Source: Runella rosea (lineage in GTDB: Bacteria; Bacteroidota; Bacteroidia; Cytophagales; Spirosomataceae). From it: a stretch of 64,000 nt of DNA. Positions 26,061 through 35,617 of this stretch are shown here, in pieces (position 1 is the first letter of the stretch; the number at the start of each line of letters is the position of its first letter). The stretch is from the NCBI RefSeq assembly GCF_003325355.1, contig NZ_CP030850.1, positions 6,746,954 to 6,810,953 of the forward strand, given 5' to 3'. Below the pieces are notes generated by a model. That model saw only the letters and a program-made list of their open reading frames with translations. It was not told the origin of the DNA and searched no databases. Made by a program: the position numbers and the translations under genes.

Positions 26061-26857
26061 GGTCTGGGCAATTTTATTACGGTAATTTCGTCAACTTTTT
26101 TTAATAAAACAATATGGTGGTTATCATACAAATAATCGCCGAAAGCGACACTCTCCACGTCCGAGAGAATCGTTTCGTGCAGGAGAACTGTTTTCGTCGA
26201 ATTTACTACCAATATAGACCAGGATAAAGAAACAGCGTTAGCGGGGTAAAAGTAGTAAAAAAACAATAGATGTCCAGAGATTTCACCATAATTTATCGCC
26301 TTTTTAGGGATATTTCCCGTAATTTTTTCAATAAATTGAGCTATTGTTGGGTAATAAGGATTCGTCTCTTCGTATGTAACAGGAGCGCGCCACTGAGGTG
26401 GGTTGATTTTGGTAGATGGAAAGGGCAAATCAACAATTTCTCCCGTGCTAAAGGCCCTGTTTTCCAGAATTGGGGCACTTTCAGGCCGCATTCTGGAGGT
26501 TCGGAGGTTTGTTCCATCGGTATGATCAAATTTGCAACCTTCTAGGGCCCAAATTAGTTGGCCTGTTAACGCATCTATCGCTATAAGTTTTTTGGGAGCG
26601 GGCTGTTCACTGCCTGTATATTCGTGAAGAAAAAGTATGCCCGAATAAAAGCCAATGGCACTGGTCCACCAAGTGGTTTCTGGAAAAGAATGTTCCCAAC
26701 AAACCCTCCCTGTTTCGCAATCAAATGCAGCCCATCTTAATTGGTTTTTATCGCGCAGCTCAAAAAGTAAAAGTGGGGAGGTCTCCTCTATAGGAAGGGT
26801 ATCGTATAAAATACGCCAAACAGGAAGCGAAAAGGAAAAATGTTGAGATATGAGCAA
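26057..26857 (-). CDS. DUF4905-like protein
   Basis: A 266-residue cytoplasmic-looking protein without signal peptide. Repeated short motifs such as DCETGRVCWEHSFP and DALTGQLIWALEG resemble the blades of PQQ-like beta-propellers. The pattern and length match a Bacteroidota family I know as DUF4905; the family label is from memory and less certain than the propeller-like repeats. It overlaps the LysM gene by 4 nt (ATGA), giving translational coupling, so it may act with it. A hairpin (26901-26937) insulates it from the MFS gene upstream. Confidence 0.55.
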   Translation of the reverse strand: MLISQHFSFSLPVWRILYDTLPIEETSPLLLFELRDKNQLRWAAFDCETGRVCWEHSFPETTWWTSAIGFYSGILFLHEYTGSEQPAPKKLIAIDALTGQLIWALEGCKFDHTDGTNLRTSRMRPESAPILENRAFSTGEIVDLPFPSTKINPPQWRAPVTYEETNPYYPTIAQFIEKITGNIPKKAINYGEISGHLLFFYYFYPANAVSLSWSILVVNSTKTVLLHETILSDVESVAFGDYLYDNHHIVLLKKVDEITVIKLPRP

Positions 26858-26900
26858 AATCGGCCTGAGTAAAGTTATGTCTTTGATTGGCCAAAAGTAA

Positions 26901-26937
26901 CAAAAGCAGAAAAGTTTATCAAACCTTTCTGCTTTTG
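26901..26937 (-). terminator. Terminator of the MFS gene
   Basis: Perfect 12-bp arms CAAAAGCAGAAA (26901-26912) and TTTCTGCTTTTG (26926-26937), loop of 13 nt, located 9 bp past the MFS stop. Confidence 0.7.
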
Positions 26938-26945
26938 GTCGGAGA

Positions 26946-28103
26946 TTAATACAAATTGGAACGGCTGGATAAAAATGCCCATATCAGTGCTAAAATCGCC
27001 ACCAAACCGATAGCAAACGATAGATTGAGGGCGCTAGATACCAAGCCAATGATAGCCGGACCAGCTAAGAATCCTGCCAAACTGAACGTGTTCATGGCAG
27101 CAAGGCCCGCACCTTTGGCCATGCCGGGTACTCGGGCTGCGCTACCGTAGAGGATAGGTGCCCCGCAAGAAACCCCCGCGCCAACCATTCCAAAACCAAG
27201 AATGGCGGTAAAAGTATGGGGCAAAAGTACCGCGATCATGATGCCGATTGCGGCCAAAATTCCACCTGATACCAGTATTTTCCGACTTCCGTAACGGGGA
27301 ATGAGCGAATCGCCGATGAACCTCCCAAAGGCCATAAATAACGCGTAAAAGGCAAATCCCCAGCCAATATAAAAGTCGTTTGATTTGACAATATCGCGCA
27401 TATATACGGCAGTCCAGTCGGCCATGGTGCCTTCGGTGACGTTGGTGCAAAATGAAATGGCAATCATGCCCATTAGTATACGATTGGGCCACGCGAATTT
27501 AGGAGCTTCCGAGGTTGTGCGTTTTTCTTCGTGAATACTCATAACAATGGGGCGCGCAATAAACGCAACCGAAATAATGAGTACCGATACGCCCGCAATG
27601 TGCAGGGCAGGGGAGATTTTAAGCCCCATCAGAATACTCGCAAGTGCTGAGCCAATCATGCCGCCTGCGCTGAACATCCCGTGTGAGGTTGACATAATGT
27701 AGATGCCATCCTGACGCTCAATGGACGTAACACAGGTATTCATGGCCACGTTGGTAAAGGCGATGCCAATACCCATCAGACCTAACCCGATAGAGGTCAT
27801 CCAGAGATAAGGCACATTGACGGGCAATGAGTACGCAAGAGCCATGGCCGTAAGCCCCCAAATAGTGGTAGCACGCATCCCGAATCGGTTGAGAATGAGT
27901 GCCGACAGGGGATTGGTGAGCGTTGACGCAAGGGGCATACTTAGTAAAAGCAGGCCCAATTGGGCATCGCTCAGGGCAAATTTTTGCTTTACGTACGGAA
28001 TCCAGGTAACCCAGTTGCCAAACAGAAATCCCACCGACGCAAAAATGGCACCAATGGCTAAACTCCTGCTGTGGGTAAAATAGGTTTTTAAATGGGTTGT
28101 CAT
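26946..28103 (-). CDS. Major facilitator superfamily transporter
   Basis: A 385-residue protein with about twelve hydrophobic segments. The N-half has WVTWIPYVKQKFALSDAQLG and LNRFGMRATTIWG, the loop 2-3 region typical of the MFS signature; the C-half has SLIPRYGSRKIL. The pattern is close to the YbjJ/fucose-permease-like branch that carries small sugars or metabolites. It lies downstream of VOC and HAD genes on the same strand, with 138 bp between it and the VOC gene, so co-transcription is possible. The substrate is not known. Confidence 0.85.
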   Translation of the reverse strand: MTTHLKTYFTHSRSLAIGAIFASVGFLFGNWVTWIPYVKQKFALSDAQLGLLLLSMPLASTLTNPLSALILNRFGMRATTIWGLTAMALAYSLPVNVPYLWMTSIGLGLMGIGIAFTNVAMNTCVTSIERQDGIYIMSTSHGMFSAGGMIGSALASILMGLKISPALHIAGVSVLIISVAFIARPIVMSIHEEKRTTSEAPKFAWPNRILMGMIAISFCTNVTEGTMADWTAVYMRDIVKSNDFYIGWGFAFYALFMAFGRFIGDSLIPRYGSRKILVSGGILAAIGIMIAVLLPHTFTAILGFGMVGAGVSCGAPILYGSAARVPGMAKGAGLAAMNTFSLAGFLAGPAIIGLVSSALNLSFAIGLVAILALIWAFLSSRSNLY

Positions 28104-28241
28104 TTTTTAACTGAAAGAGGCTCAAATACGGATAACTCCGCACTCTTTATTTTGAATGTGTAATTTTTTGAAAACTAAGTGCCTTTCGTTGTCTATGACT
28201 CAATCATATCGTTGGTGAAACAAAGCACATACTCCATCAAC

Positions 28242-28631
28242 TCAATTCGTAATTTCAATTCTATTTTGCTCAGGGTCAAATACGACACTTTCGTAGTAGC
28301 CGTCGCCCGTCCAGCGAGGCTCTCCGACCACCTCGTAGCCATCGCTGCGAAGGCGCTCAGTTAGGGCATTTACTTTTTCTTCACTTCCTACCGAAACGGC
28401 AAAATGAATCAAGCCCGTAAATTGCGCGTATACATCGTTTGAATGCGCAGGTATGCTGTTCATTTGCATGATTTCCAGCCGTGGACCTTGCTCAAACGAG
28501 AGAAAATAAGACTCAAACTGCTTTTTTGTATTTATGTATTTTTCGTTGGAAATCGCCCCGAAATACAATTCATAAAATGCGCGCATCCGCTCTAAATCAC
28601 GGCACCAAAGCGCTAGGTGTTCGATGTACAT
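28242..28631 (-). CDS. VOC family protein (glyoxalase/bleomycin-resistance fold)
   Basis: A 129-residue single-domain protein starting IEHLALWCRDLERMRAFYELYFGA, the typical first VOC module. The metal-ligand candidates are His4 in EHLALW, the GLIHFAVSV histidine in the second module, and the C-terminal glutamate in FDPEQNRIEI. The fold supports metal-dependent lyases, isomerases or dioxygenases. It lies 9 bp downstream of the HAD gene, so they are probably one transcript. The precise reaction is unknown. Confidence 0.85.
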   Translation of the reverse strand: MYIEHLALWCRDLERMRAFYELYFGAISNEKYINTKKQFESYFLSFEQGPRLEIMQMNSIPAHSNDVYAQFTGLIHFAVSVGSEEKVNALTERLRSDGYEVVGEPRWTGDGYYESVVFDPEQNRIEITN

Positions 28632-28640
28632 GGGGGTAGA

Positions 28641-29309
28641 TTATAACGTTGCGTTAATTAATTGTAGAACACTCGAATACGACATATTCAGGTAGTCGTT
28701 GATGTAAGCACTGCACGGTGGGAGTTCGTCGGATGAATGAGACGTGGTTACCCCAATTACTTTCATACCAGCGGCTAATCCCGCACTGACGCCCGAAACG
28801 GAATCTTCAAAAACCACGCACTGTGAAGGCGAAACCCCCAGTCTTTCGGCACTTTTGAGGTATACTTCTGGATTAGGTTTATGTTTCGTGACGTCTTTTT
28901 CGGAAAGCATAGAGCTCATTACTTCGTTTAGCAACGGGATTTGCCCCACCATCATTTCCAAGTTTTCGACTGGGGCGGAGGTTGCAATGCCTAGTTTGAC
29001 CCCATTTTGTTTCAAATCAGCTAAAAATGTCAACAATCCAGGCAATGGCTGAACAATACTCATGTATAATTCTCTGAACAAAGCTTCTTTTTCAAATTGC
29101 AATTGCAGTAGTTCTTCGGCCATTAATTCCCGTTTTAAAAAATAATTGAGAATATAGCTGTTGTGCTTGCCGTACATGTGATTTTGAAGGTCATCTTCGG
29201 TGGGCACTATTTCATAACGGTCGAGAAATTTACGCCAAGCTACGTTGTGGGTGGGATTGGTGTCGGCAATGACGCCGTCCATGTCAAATATTACTGCAAG
29301 TTGCGACAT
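28641..29309 (-). CDS. HAD family hydrolase (beta-phosphoglucomutase-like)
   Basis: A 222-residue HAD phosphatase or mutase. Motif I is FDMDGVIADTNP (Asp9 nucleophile, Asp11 acid/base), motif II is in GIATSAP, motif III is the lysine in KHKPNPEVYL, and motif IV is FEDSVSGV. The alpha-helical cap between motifs I and II and the motif-I wording fit the beta-phosphoglucomutase/sugar-phosphatase subgroup. It is divergent from an AraC regulator and GH13 gene, which would fit alpha-glucan use: maltose phosphorolysis yields beta-glucose-1-phosphate. This link is inference; no maltose phosphorylase is present here. Confidence 0.85.
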   Translation of the reverse strand: MSQLAVIFDMDGVIADTNPTHNVAWRKFLDRYEIVPTEDDLQNHMYGKHNSYILNYFLKRELMAEELLQLQFEKEALFRELYMSIVQPLPGLLTFLADLKQNGVKLGIATSAPVENLEMMVGQIPLLNEVMSSMLSEKDVTKHKPNPEVYLKSAERLGVSPSQCVVFEDSVSGVSAGLAAGMKVIGVTTSHSSDELPPCSAYINDYLNMSYSSVLQLINATL

Positions 29310-29479
29310 AATAGATTATGAATTGAGATGCTCTTGGAACGAAAAAACATCCAGTATCGATGAATGAGTTAATGATGACACAAATTTACGGCCAATTTTC
29401 GGTTCAACTCTACGATTTTGTTTGCCACTTCCAACACTCCATTGACTTTTTTTTGTAATTATGTGTCAAAATAAGCAAA

Positions 29480-30349
29480 ATGGCACGTTTAGAATTTGAA
29501 AAAATACAGCCGACCGTCGGAAATTCCTTTCGGCTCTACCATGCCACTGATGAAGAAAGCTGTCGAGTATACTGGCACCATCATCCCGAATACGAAATCG
29601 TTTATATCCCCGCGGGTAAGGGCCGCCGGCAAATTGGCCGGCATTTGTCGCGCTACGAAGAAGGCGAATTGGTTTTTATCGGCCCCAATATCCCGCATCT
29701 AAATTTTGCCTACGGGCAAAGTAGTGATTTTGAGGAGTTTGTCATTCAGTTGCGAGACGATTTCTTAGGTAAAGAATTTTTGAAAAACGTAGAATTGCAA
29801 TCCATTCAATTGCTTTTTGAAAAGTCAAAACGGGGATTGGCGTTTGGGGTGGAAACCAAACGAAAAGTGGGGGAGAAAATCCAACAAATGCCCACGCAAA
29901 CGGGATTTGAGCGCATGATGACGTTGCTGTGGATATTGCAAGAAATGGCCTTGGCGGTCGATGTAGAAGTGCTGCATTCGGAAGCCAATAGCCCCGACGT
30001 TCCGCCCAAGGAAACGGAGCGATTGCGTCGAATTTATTCGTTTGTGGAGACGCATTTCCAAACCGAAATTAACCCCAACGACGTAGCCGAAACCGTAAAT
30101 TTAAGTTTGCCTGCTTTTTGTCGCTATTTCAAAAAAATGACCCATCAAACATTTACAGAATTTGTCAACGACTACCGCATCAACCATGCCCGCGTAATGC
30201 TTCTGCAAAACATAAATGTGGCGGAAGTAGCCTATGAATGCGGATTTAATAACCTCTCTCATTTTAACCGAACCTTTCGAAAACTCACTCATCAAAGCCC
30301 TGGCGAGTACCGGCGGCAATTTTCAACGGCGCTTTATTCGTTATCTTAA
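29480..30349 (+). CDS. AraC family transcriptional regulator
   Basis: A 289-residue regulator. The N-terminal cupin-like sensor (about 15-95) shows HHHPEYEIVYIPAGKGRRQIG and HLSRYEEGELVFIGPNIPH. The C-terminal double helix-turn-helix (about 190-285) shows NPNDVAETVNLSLPAFCRYFKKMT and VAEVAYECGFNNLSHFNRTFRK followed by SPGEYR, an intact AraC signature. It lies 57 bp upstream of the GH13 gene on the same strand, so it may be co-transcribed with and control it. It is divergent from the HAD gene, and an operator may lie in the 170-bp gap, but none was recognised. Confidence 0.9.
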   Translation: MARLEFEKIQPTVGNSFRLYHATDEESCRVYWHHHPEYEIVYIPAGKGRRQIGRHLSRYEEGELVFIGPNIPHLNFAYGQSSDFEEFVIQLRDDFLGKEFLKNVELQSIQLLFEKSKRGLAFGVETKRKVGEKIQQMPTQTGFERMMTLLWILQEMALAVDVEVLHSEANSPDVPPKETERLRRIYSFVETHFQTEINPNDVAETVNLSLPAFCRYFKKMTHQTFTEFVNDYRINHARVMLLQNINVAEVAYECGFNNLSHFNRTFRKLTHQSPGEYRRQFSTALYSLS

Positions 30350-30430
30350 CATCTTCAGTGGTATGCGTTGAACGTGCGTATGGATGGGAAAGTTTTTTGA
30401 TTATTTTTGAGAATTAAAATAACTTTTCCT

Positions 30431-32305
30431 ATGATGAAATTTGCTAAGTGCCTGATTGTAAGCCTTCTGTTGGCTTCAGTAAATGCTGTGTTGGTGGCGC
30501 AAACGCTCGAAATTCAGCGTATTCACCCCACGAATTGGTGGATAGGTATGAAAAATCCCAATGTTCAACTGCTCATTTACGGCAAAAACATCCACAAAGC
30601 GGCCGTGAGCGTCAAATATCCTGGAGTGCGCGTGCTCAAAACGCATAATGTTGAAAATCCAAATTATTTGTTTGTGGATTTGGCCATTTCCAAAGCGGCA
30701 AAACCCGGAACCATGTCGTTGGTGTTTAGCCAAGGAAGCACCCAAACCACGCAAAAATACGTTTTAAGCGCAAAACGCCACAAACCCGTTCCTGTTAATT
30801 CTTCGGATTTTGTTTATTTGCTCATGCCCGACCGCTTTGCCAACGGCGACGAGTCAAACGACCGATTTGACGATATGCTCGATACTAAAGCCGACAAAAA
30901 TGTGCCTTTCCTTCGGCACGGTGGCGACTTTCAGGGCATTATAAACCACTTAGATTATTTGCAGGAATTGGGAGTAACCACGCTGTGGAATACTCCTGTC
31001 ATTGAAAATAATACCAAACTCAAAAAAGAATTACACGGCAATTTACAGGCAGCTTACCACGGTTATCACTTCAGCGACCATTATAAAATTGACCGCCGTT
31101 TTGGCGGCAACGCAGGTTATAAACAGCTTTCAACGGCTCTGCACCAACGCGGTATGAAACTGATTCAGGATGCGGTTTATAACCACGTTTCGGAAGACCA
31201 TTGGATGTACCTTGACCCTCCCACGAAAGATTGGTTTAATACGTGGTCTTCCTACACTGGCACCACCCACAAAGAACAAGCGATTACTGACCCAAACGGG
31301 GCCAACATTGACCGCAAATACCTGACCGATGGCTGGTTTACGCCTTTTTTGCCCGATGTGAACCAACGTAGTCCCTTTTTTGCCAATTATTTAATTCAAC
31401 ACGCTATTTGGAGTACCGAAGAATTTGGGTTGGATGGATGGCGCATCGACACGTACAAGTACAACGATATGCCATTCATGAATCGCTGCAATCAGGCGTT
31501 GATGGACGAATATCCTAACTTATTGATTTTTGGAGAAACTTGGGTGACCAACCCTGCGTCGTTGTCGTATTATGTACGAAACAACGTAAAGTTTCCTTTT
31601 GCCTGTAATCAGCCCGGTACTTGTGATTTTCCAAGCTTTCAGGCCATCAACGACGGGCTAAAAGAATCTTTTGGTTGGGATGGTGGAATCAACCGAGTGT
31701 ATCAGGCGTTGGCGCAGGATTTCCTTTATCATGACCCTTCCAAAATGGTTACGTTTTTGGAGAACCACGATACTGATCGTTTCTTTTCGGTCATCGGGGA
31801 AGATTTCAACAAATATAAGTTGGGCGTTGCGTGGCTGCTGACTACACGCGGTATTCCGCATTTTTATTATGGAACCGAAGTACTAATGAAAAACTTCAAA
31901 AATCCCACCGACGCCGAAGTACGCCGGGATTTTTCGGGAGGATGGAAGACCGATACCGAAAATAAATTTGTGGCTTCGGGACGGACGGCTCGTGAGAACG
32001 AAGCCTTTGAGTTTGTCAAAAAATTGGCCAATTACCGTAAAACCACGCCTGCATTGCATAGCGGCAAATTCACGCAGTTCATTCCCCAAAACGGATTTTA
32101 CGTGTATTTTCGTCACAACGCGCAGAAGACCATTATGGTGGTAATGAATACGAATGCGGAGGCAGCTACGCTCGAAACGGCCCGTTTTGCCGAACGGATG
32201 CAGGGCTTTACCACGGCAAAGAATGCATTGACAGAGGAAACGATTTCTTCGTTGGCTTCCTTCAAAGTGCCCGCTATGACGGCGTGGGTGCTGGAGTTGA
32301 AGTAA
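30431..32305 (+). CDS. GH13 alpha-amylase family protein with cyclomaltodextrinase N-domain
   Basis: A 624-residue secreted glycosidase read from ATG 30431 (a second ATG follows at once), not the TTG at 30407. A signal peptide (KCLIVSLLLASVNAVLVAQ) precedes an N-terminal beta-sandwich of the cyclomaltodextrinase type (about 25-115). The GH13 (beta/alpha)8 barrel follows. Conserved regions are DAVYNHV, GWRIDTYKY (nucleophile Asp340), LLIFGETW (acid/base Glu369) and FLENHDTDRF. The C-terminal beta domain is complete. It should cleave cyclodextrins, pullulan or maltooligosaccharides in the periplasm, like SusA or neopullulanase. Confidence 0.9.
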   Translation: MMKFAKCLIVSLLLASVNAVLVAQTLEIQRIHPTNWWIGMKNPNVQLLIYGKNIHKAAVSVKYPGVRVLKTHNVENPNYLFVDLAISKAAKPGTMSLVFSQGSTQTTQKYVLSAKRHKPVPVNSSDFVYLLMPDRFANGDESNDRFDDMLDTKADKNVPFLRHGGDFQGIINHLDYLQELGVTTLWNTPVIENNTKLKKELHGNLQAAYHGYHFSDHYKIDRRFGGNAGYKQLSTALHQRGMKLIQDAVYNHVSEDHWMYLDPPTKDWFNTWSSYTGTTHKEQAITDPNGANIDRKYLTDGWFTPFLPDVNQRSPFFANYLIQHAIWSTEEFGLDGWRIDTYKYNDMPFMNRCNQALMDEYPNLLIFGETWVTNPASLSYYVRNNVKFPFACNQPGTCDFPSFQAINDGLKESFGWDGGINRVYQALAQDFLYHDPSKMVTFLENHDTDRFFSVIGEDFNKYKLGVAWLLTTRGIPHFYYGTEVLMKNFKNPTDAEVRRDFSGGWKTDTENKFVASGRTARENEAFEFVKKLANYRKTTPALHSGKFTQFIPQNGFYVYFRHNAQKTIMVVMNTNAEAATLETARFAERMQGFTTAKNALTEETISSLASFKVPAMTAWVLELK

Positions 32306-32339
32306 AATAAGAAAGGGGCGTAAGCCCCTTTCTTATTTT
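32304..32339. terminator. Perfect bidirectional terminator between GH13 and TPR genes
   Basis: A perfect 16-bp inverted repeat, arms 32304-32319 and 32324-32339, around the 4-nt loop GTAA (a GNRA tetraloop). A-rich on one side and T-rich on the other, so it works in both directions for the converging genes; the last 7 bases overlap the end of the TPR gene. Confidence 0.88.
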
Positions 32340-33739
32340 CTATACTGTTCAATTAATTTGAATAATGCTTTCTGTTTTTCCAGTTCTGGAAAGAAATCAT
32401 ACAGTTGCTCGTGGGCTTCGTAATCAAGGGTGAGCGCCACTTCAAGGTTGAGAATTGCTTCTCGATAATCGCCCGCGTGCAAAAGATAGGCCGTGGCTCG
32501 ATAGTAAAGGCTTGCGTTGTCGGGGATGTCGTCGATGCCCTGTTGGATGATTTCGTAAGCGCGGTCAAATTGACCTTGGTCAAACAACACCAATGACCAT
32601 TTGAGCCACACATCTTCAAAATCAGGTTCTAGTTCAGCCGCTTTCTCAAATGCCTCATTGCTGGAGACTAAATTGCCAATTTTGTATTCTAAGTCGGCTT
32701 GAATCAGCCAATAGTCGGCAACGTGTTCGTTGAGTTTAATGGCTTTTTGAATACAATTGAGGGCTTCAATCCACTTCTCTTCCACGGCCAAACACACACT
32801 GACCCCAAACCAACCTTCATCCCATTCTTTGTCGAGTTTAAGGGCTTCGCGGTAATTGGTGAGGGCATTGCCGAAATCTTTGAGTTTTTCGTAACTCGCT
32901 CCCAAGTGACAATACAAATCAGCCGAAGGAGGCTCGTGTTTCAACGTGTGTAGATACGCCTCTTTTGCTTCTTCGAAGCGCTCCAGATTCATATATGCAT
33001 TGGCCATGTTGAAATAGGCCGATGCAAAATCCTCTTTGATAACCGTTGCGTAGTCGTAAGCATTTAGGGCTTCGTCGTAGCGGCCGAGCTTGCTGTAAAC
33101 AATGCCGAGGTTGTACCACGCATTGGAAGAATAAGGGTCACGGTCAATGAGCTCATTGTAATAGTCGATGCTATTCTCCATTTGCCCAGTGATTTCCAGA
33201 CAAAAAGCGAGTTCATAAAGCGCATTTTCATTTTCGAGATTGTGTTCAAGCGCTTTTTTATACTTTTCGATGGCTTCTTCGTATTTGCCGCCGTTTTGGT
33301 ATGCTTGGCCAATCTGAAATAAAATATCGTCTTTTTCGTCTTCTTCAATGAAATTGAGCATTTGCTCATAGACCTCTACCGACTGCTCGTATTCGCCCAT
33401 CATGTTGTAAACGCCCCCCTGCATAAACAGCACATCTAAATCGTGAGGGTTGAAGAGCGCGGCCCGTTCGAGCAGGCTAATCGACTCATCAAATCGTTGA
33501 TTTTGCGCTAGCAGGTGGGCTTTGTCAAGCATTAATTCCAGCGAATATGGGAAGTGCTCAAGACCGAATTCACAGGCTTGGAGGGCACGTTCCCAGTTCC
33601 CTTCTCCAATGTAATGCTCCACGATATGTTCGTAAGCATCTAAATCAAAAAATTGGCGTTCGTGGTTTTTAAGCATTACCTCAAATCGCTGCACTGAGTC
33701 CCGCCAATCTGGTTGTCTTTCCTCGAATTCTGGTTGCAT
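32333..33739 (-). CDS. Tetratricopeptide repeat protein
   Basis: A 468-residue protein with no signal peptide and about eleven consecutive 34-residue TPR units. Examples are AWYNLGIVYSKLGRYDEALNAY, AYFNMANAYMNLERFEEAKEAY and LYCHLGASYEKLKDFGNALTNY. It is highly acidic at the N-terminus. Such a right-handed solenoid is a scaffold for protein-protein contacts. No enzymatic domain is present and no partner is suggested by neighbours. Its start lies about 137 bp from the end of the upstream phosphatase gene. Confidence 0.9.
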   Translation of the reverse strand: MQPEFEERQPDWRDSVQRFEVMLKNHERQFFDLDAYEHIVEHYIGEGNWERALQACEFGLEHFPYSLELMLDKAHLLAQNQRFDESISLLERAALFNPHDLDVLFMQGGVYNMMGEYEQSVEVYEQMLNFIEEDEKDDILFQIGQAYQNGGKYEEAIEKYKKALEHNLENENALYELAFCLEITGQMENSIDYYNELIDRDPYSSNAWYNLGIVYSKLGRYDEALNAYDYATVIKEDFASAYFNMANAYMNLERFEEAKEAYLHTLKHEPPSADLYCHLGASYEKLKDFGNALTNYREALKLDKEWDEGWFGVSVCLAVEEKWIEALNCIQKAIKLNEHVADYWLIQADLEYKIGNLVSSNEAFEKAAELEPDFEDVWLKWSLVLFDQGQFDRAYEIIQQGIDDIPDNASLYYRATAYLLHAGDYREAILNLEVALTLDYEAHEQLYDFFPELEKQKALFKLIEQYRK

Positions 33740-33875
33740 ATCCTGAATGTATGGGTAAGGTCTTATTCGAAAGATAGGAAAAAATCTTTTGTTGTCAAAT
33801 TTTTAACAAAATATCCTGTAACTAAATTCAGCAACCTATTTTGGAGGAATTTGATGTAATTGATTGTCAGAAGAT

Positions 33876-35519
33876 TTATTTTTTCATGACATCCTCAATC
33901 ACTTTTCCGATGTTTCCGCTGGGCTCTAAAATTTTGAGTAACGCCGCCAACGTTGGGGCAGTGTCGGCTACTGAAGTCCGCCCAAAGGTTTCGCCGGGCT
34001 TAATTCCCCAGCCGCAAAATAACAACGGAATGTGCGTGTCATAATTGTACGGGGCCCCGTGCGTAGCGGTCGATGAGCCCGACATCCAGCCCGGTTCAAT
34101 GACCATCTGAATGTCACCGCTGCGTTTTACGTGCGTGCCGTTTTTGTATAAGGTGAGCAAATAATCATTGATATTGGCATTGCCCAAATCATGCAGATTG
34201 AGCACATCGGCGATTCCGTCAAAATCAAGGAGTCTTTTACGAATTACTTTGCAGACATCGGCTACCTCTAGTTTCTTGGCTTCCAAGGTCGCGTGGTTGA
34301 GGTAGATTTGGTAGTTTTCGGAGATGGTAATAAAATCGCCTTCACCAAATTTTTCTTTTAGTGCGGCTTTGGCGGCGGCTACCATTTGCCCGATGTTGAG
34401 GCGACCGGCGGGCAATCGGTTTTGCTTCCAGAGTTCGACTACATCCATCACGGCGTGGTCGGCCGAAATGAAAAACAAGTAGTTACCTTTACCCACCTGC
34501 TTGTCAAGCGCGGTCAGGATTTCAGCAATGTCGCGGTCAAGGCGTAGGTAAATATCCTGCTCCTCTACGGAGTTAGGGCCGAAAGCGTGACCTACGTAGT
34601 CGGGGGTAGAAAAGCTGATGGCTAAAAAATCCGTGGCTGTTCCTTTGCCGAGGTTTTCGTTTTTGAGGGCTTCAAGCGCAATTTCTTTGGTGATGGTATT
34701 GCCGTGTGGTGTACTTGCCAAAATGCCGTAGGCATCGCCCGCTATTCCCGCCAAATCGTAAGGAAAAACGGATTTCTTGGCACCAGCGATTTTTGCTTCA
34801 TACGGTTTGTCGTCGGCGGTACTTTCGGTGTATTGTTCAATGGGTAGCAGTGTATTCCAGTTTTGCTTCATCAGTTCCGATGGGCGTTTTCTGGCGTTAT
34901 AATCTTTGACCCACTGCGGCAAATCGTTCATGTAAAACGTACTCGTAATCCAATTGCCAGTGCGGCTATCAAACCAATAGGCACCGTTGGCGGTATGGCC
35001 AGCGGGAAGAATCGCACCCCGATCTTTGATGGCAATACCGATGGTTTTTCCTTGGAAATTGTTGCCGATGCGAAGTTGGTCGGTGATGGTGCTGACCAAT
35101 AAATTTTTGGGAGACATTTTGCCCGCCGAGTTGCTTGTTCCGACCGACTGAACGGTGCTGTCGGCTACGCAATACATGCCTTTGCCTAGTTTTTGGTCGT
35201 ACCAATCATTTCCTACAATACCGTGAATGGCGGGCGTGGAGCCTGTATACACCGAGGCATGGCCAGCTGCTGTTACGGTAAGGGCATAATGATAATGGTG
35301 GTTGCGGCAGTTGAATCCTTCGCGCAAGAGGCGCTTAAAACCGCCTTCGCTGTATTTATCAAAATAACGGTACCAATAGTCGTAGCGCATTTGGTCTACC
35401 ACAACGCCCACTACGAGCTTAGGACGGGCCAGTTTTTCGGGCGATGAAGTTGGTTTTTTGGTTTGGGCAAATAAGGTAGTTGTGCACAAGATTGCCAACG
35501 TAAGTTTAAGATAGTGCAT
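33876..35519 (-). CDS. Alkaline phosphatase of the PafA type
   Basis: A 547-residue secreted enzyme with a signal peptide ending near FAQ. It has the alkaline-phosphatase superfamily metal site Asp42 (VVDQMRYD) and nucleophile Thr83 in TAAGHASVYTG. Asn104, Lys165 and Arg167 follow with the spacing of the PafA monoesterase catalytic set (Thr79, Asn100, Lys162, Arg164 in Elizabethkingia PafA). Later metal ligands appear in FSTPDYVGHAFGP, SADHAVMDV and ATHGAP. It should release phosphate from monoesters in the periplasm. PafA of Bacteroidota acts independently of phosphate supply; no PHO-type box was recognised here. Confidence 0.9.
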   Translation of the reverse strand: MHYLKLTLAILCTTTLFAQTKKPTSSPEKLARPKLVVGVVVDQMRYDYWYRYFDKYSEGGFKRLLREGFNCRNHHYHYALTVTAAGHASVYTGSTPAIHGIVGNDWYDQKLGKGMYCVADSTVQSVGTSNSAGKMSPKNLLVSTITDQLRIGNNFQGKTIGIAIKDRGAILPAGHTANGAYWFDSRTGNWITSTFYMNDLPQWVKDYNARKRPSELMKQNWNTLLPIEQYTESTADDKPYEAKIAGAKKSVFPYDLAGIAGDAYGILASTPHGNTITKEIALEALKNENLGKGTATDFLAISFSTPDYVGHAFGPNSVEEQDIYLRLDRDIAEILTALDKQVGKGNYLFFISADHAVMDVVELWKQNRLPAGRLNIGQMVAAAKAALKEKFGEGDFITISENYQIYLNHATLEAKKLEVADVCKVIRKRLLDFDGIADVLNLHDLGNANINDYLLTLYKNGTHVKRSGDIQMVIEPGWMSGSSTATHGAPYNYDTHIPLLFCGWGIKPGETFGRTSVADTAPTLAALLKILEPSGNIGKVIEDVMKK

Positions 35520-35617
35520 TGCGTCAGGTGTAGTTTGAAAACAGAAATCGGGACGAATTTACGGCAAGTTTTTAAAAATACTTAAAAATGACAAAGCATT
35601 CTCTGGGGATGGGTTCT

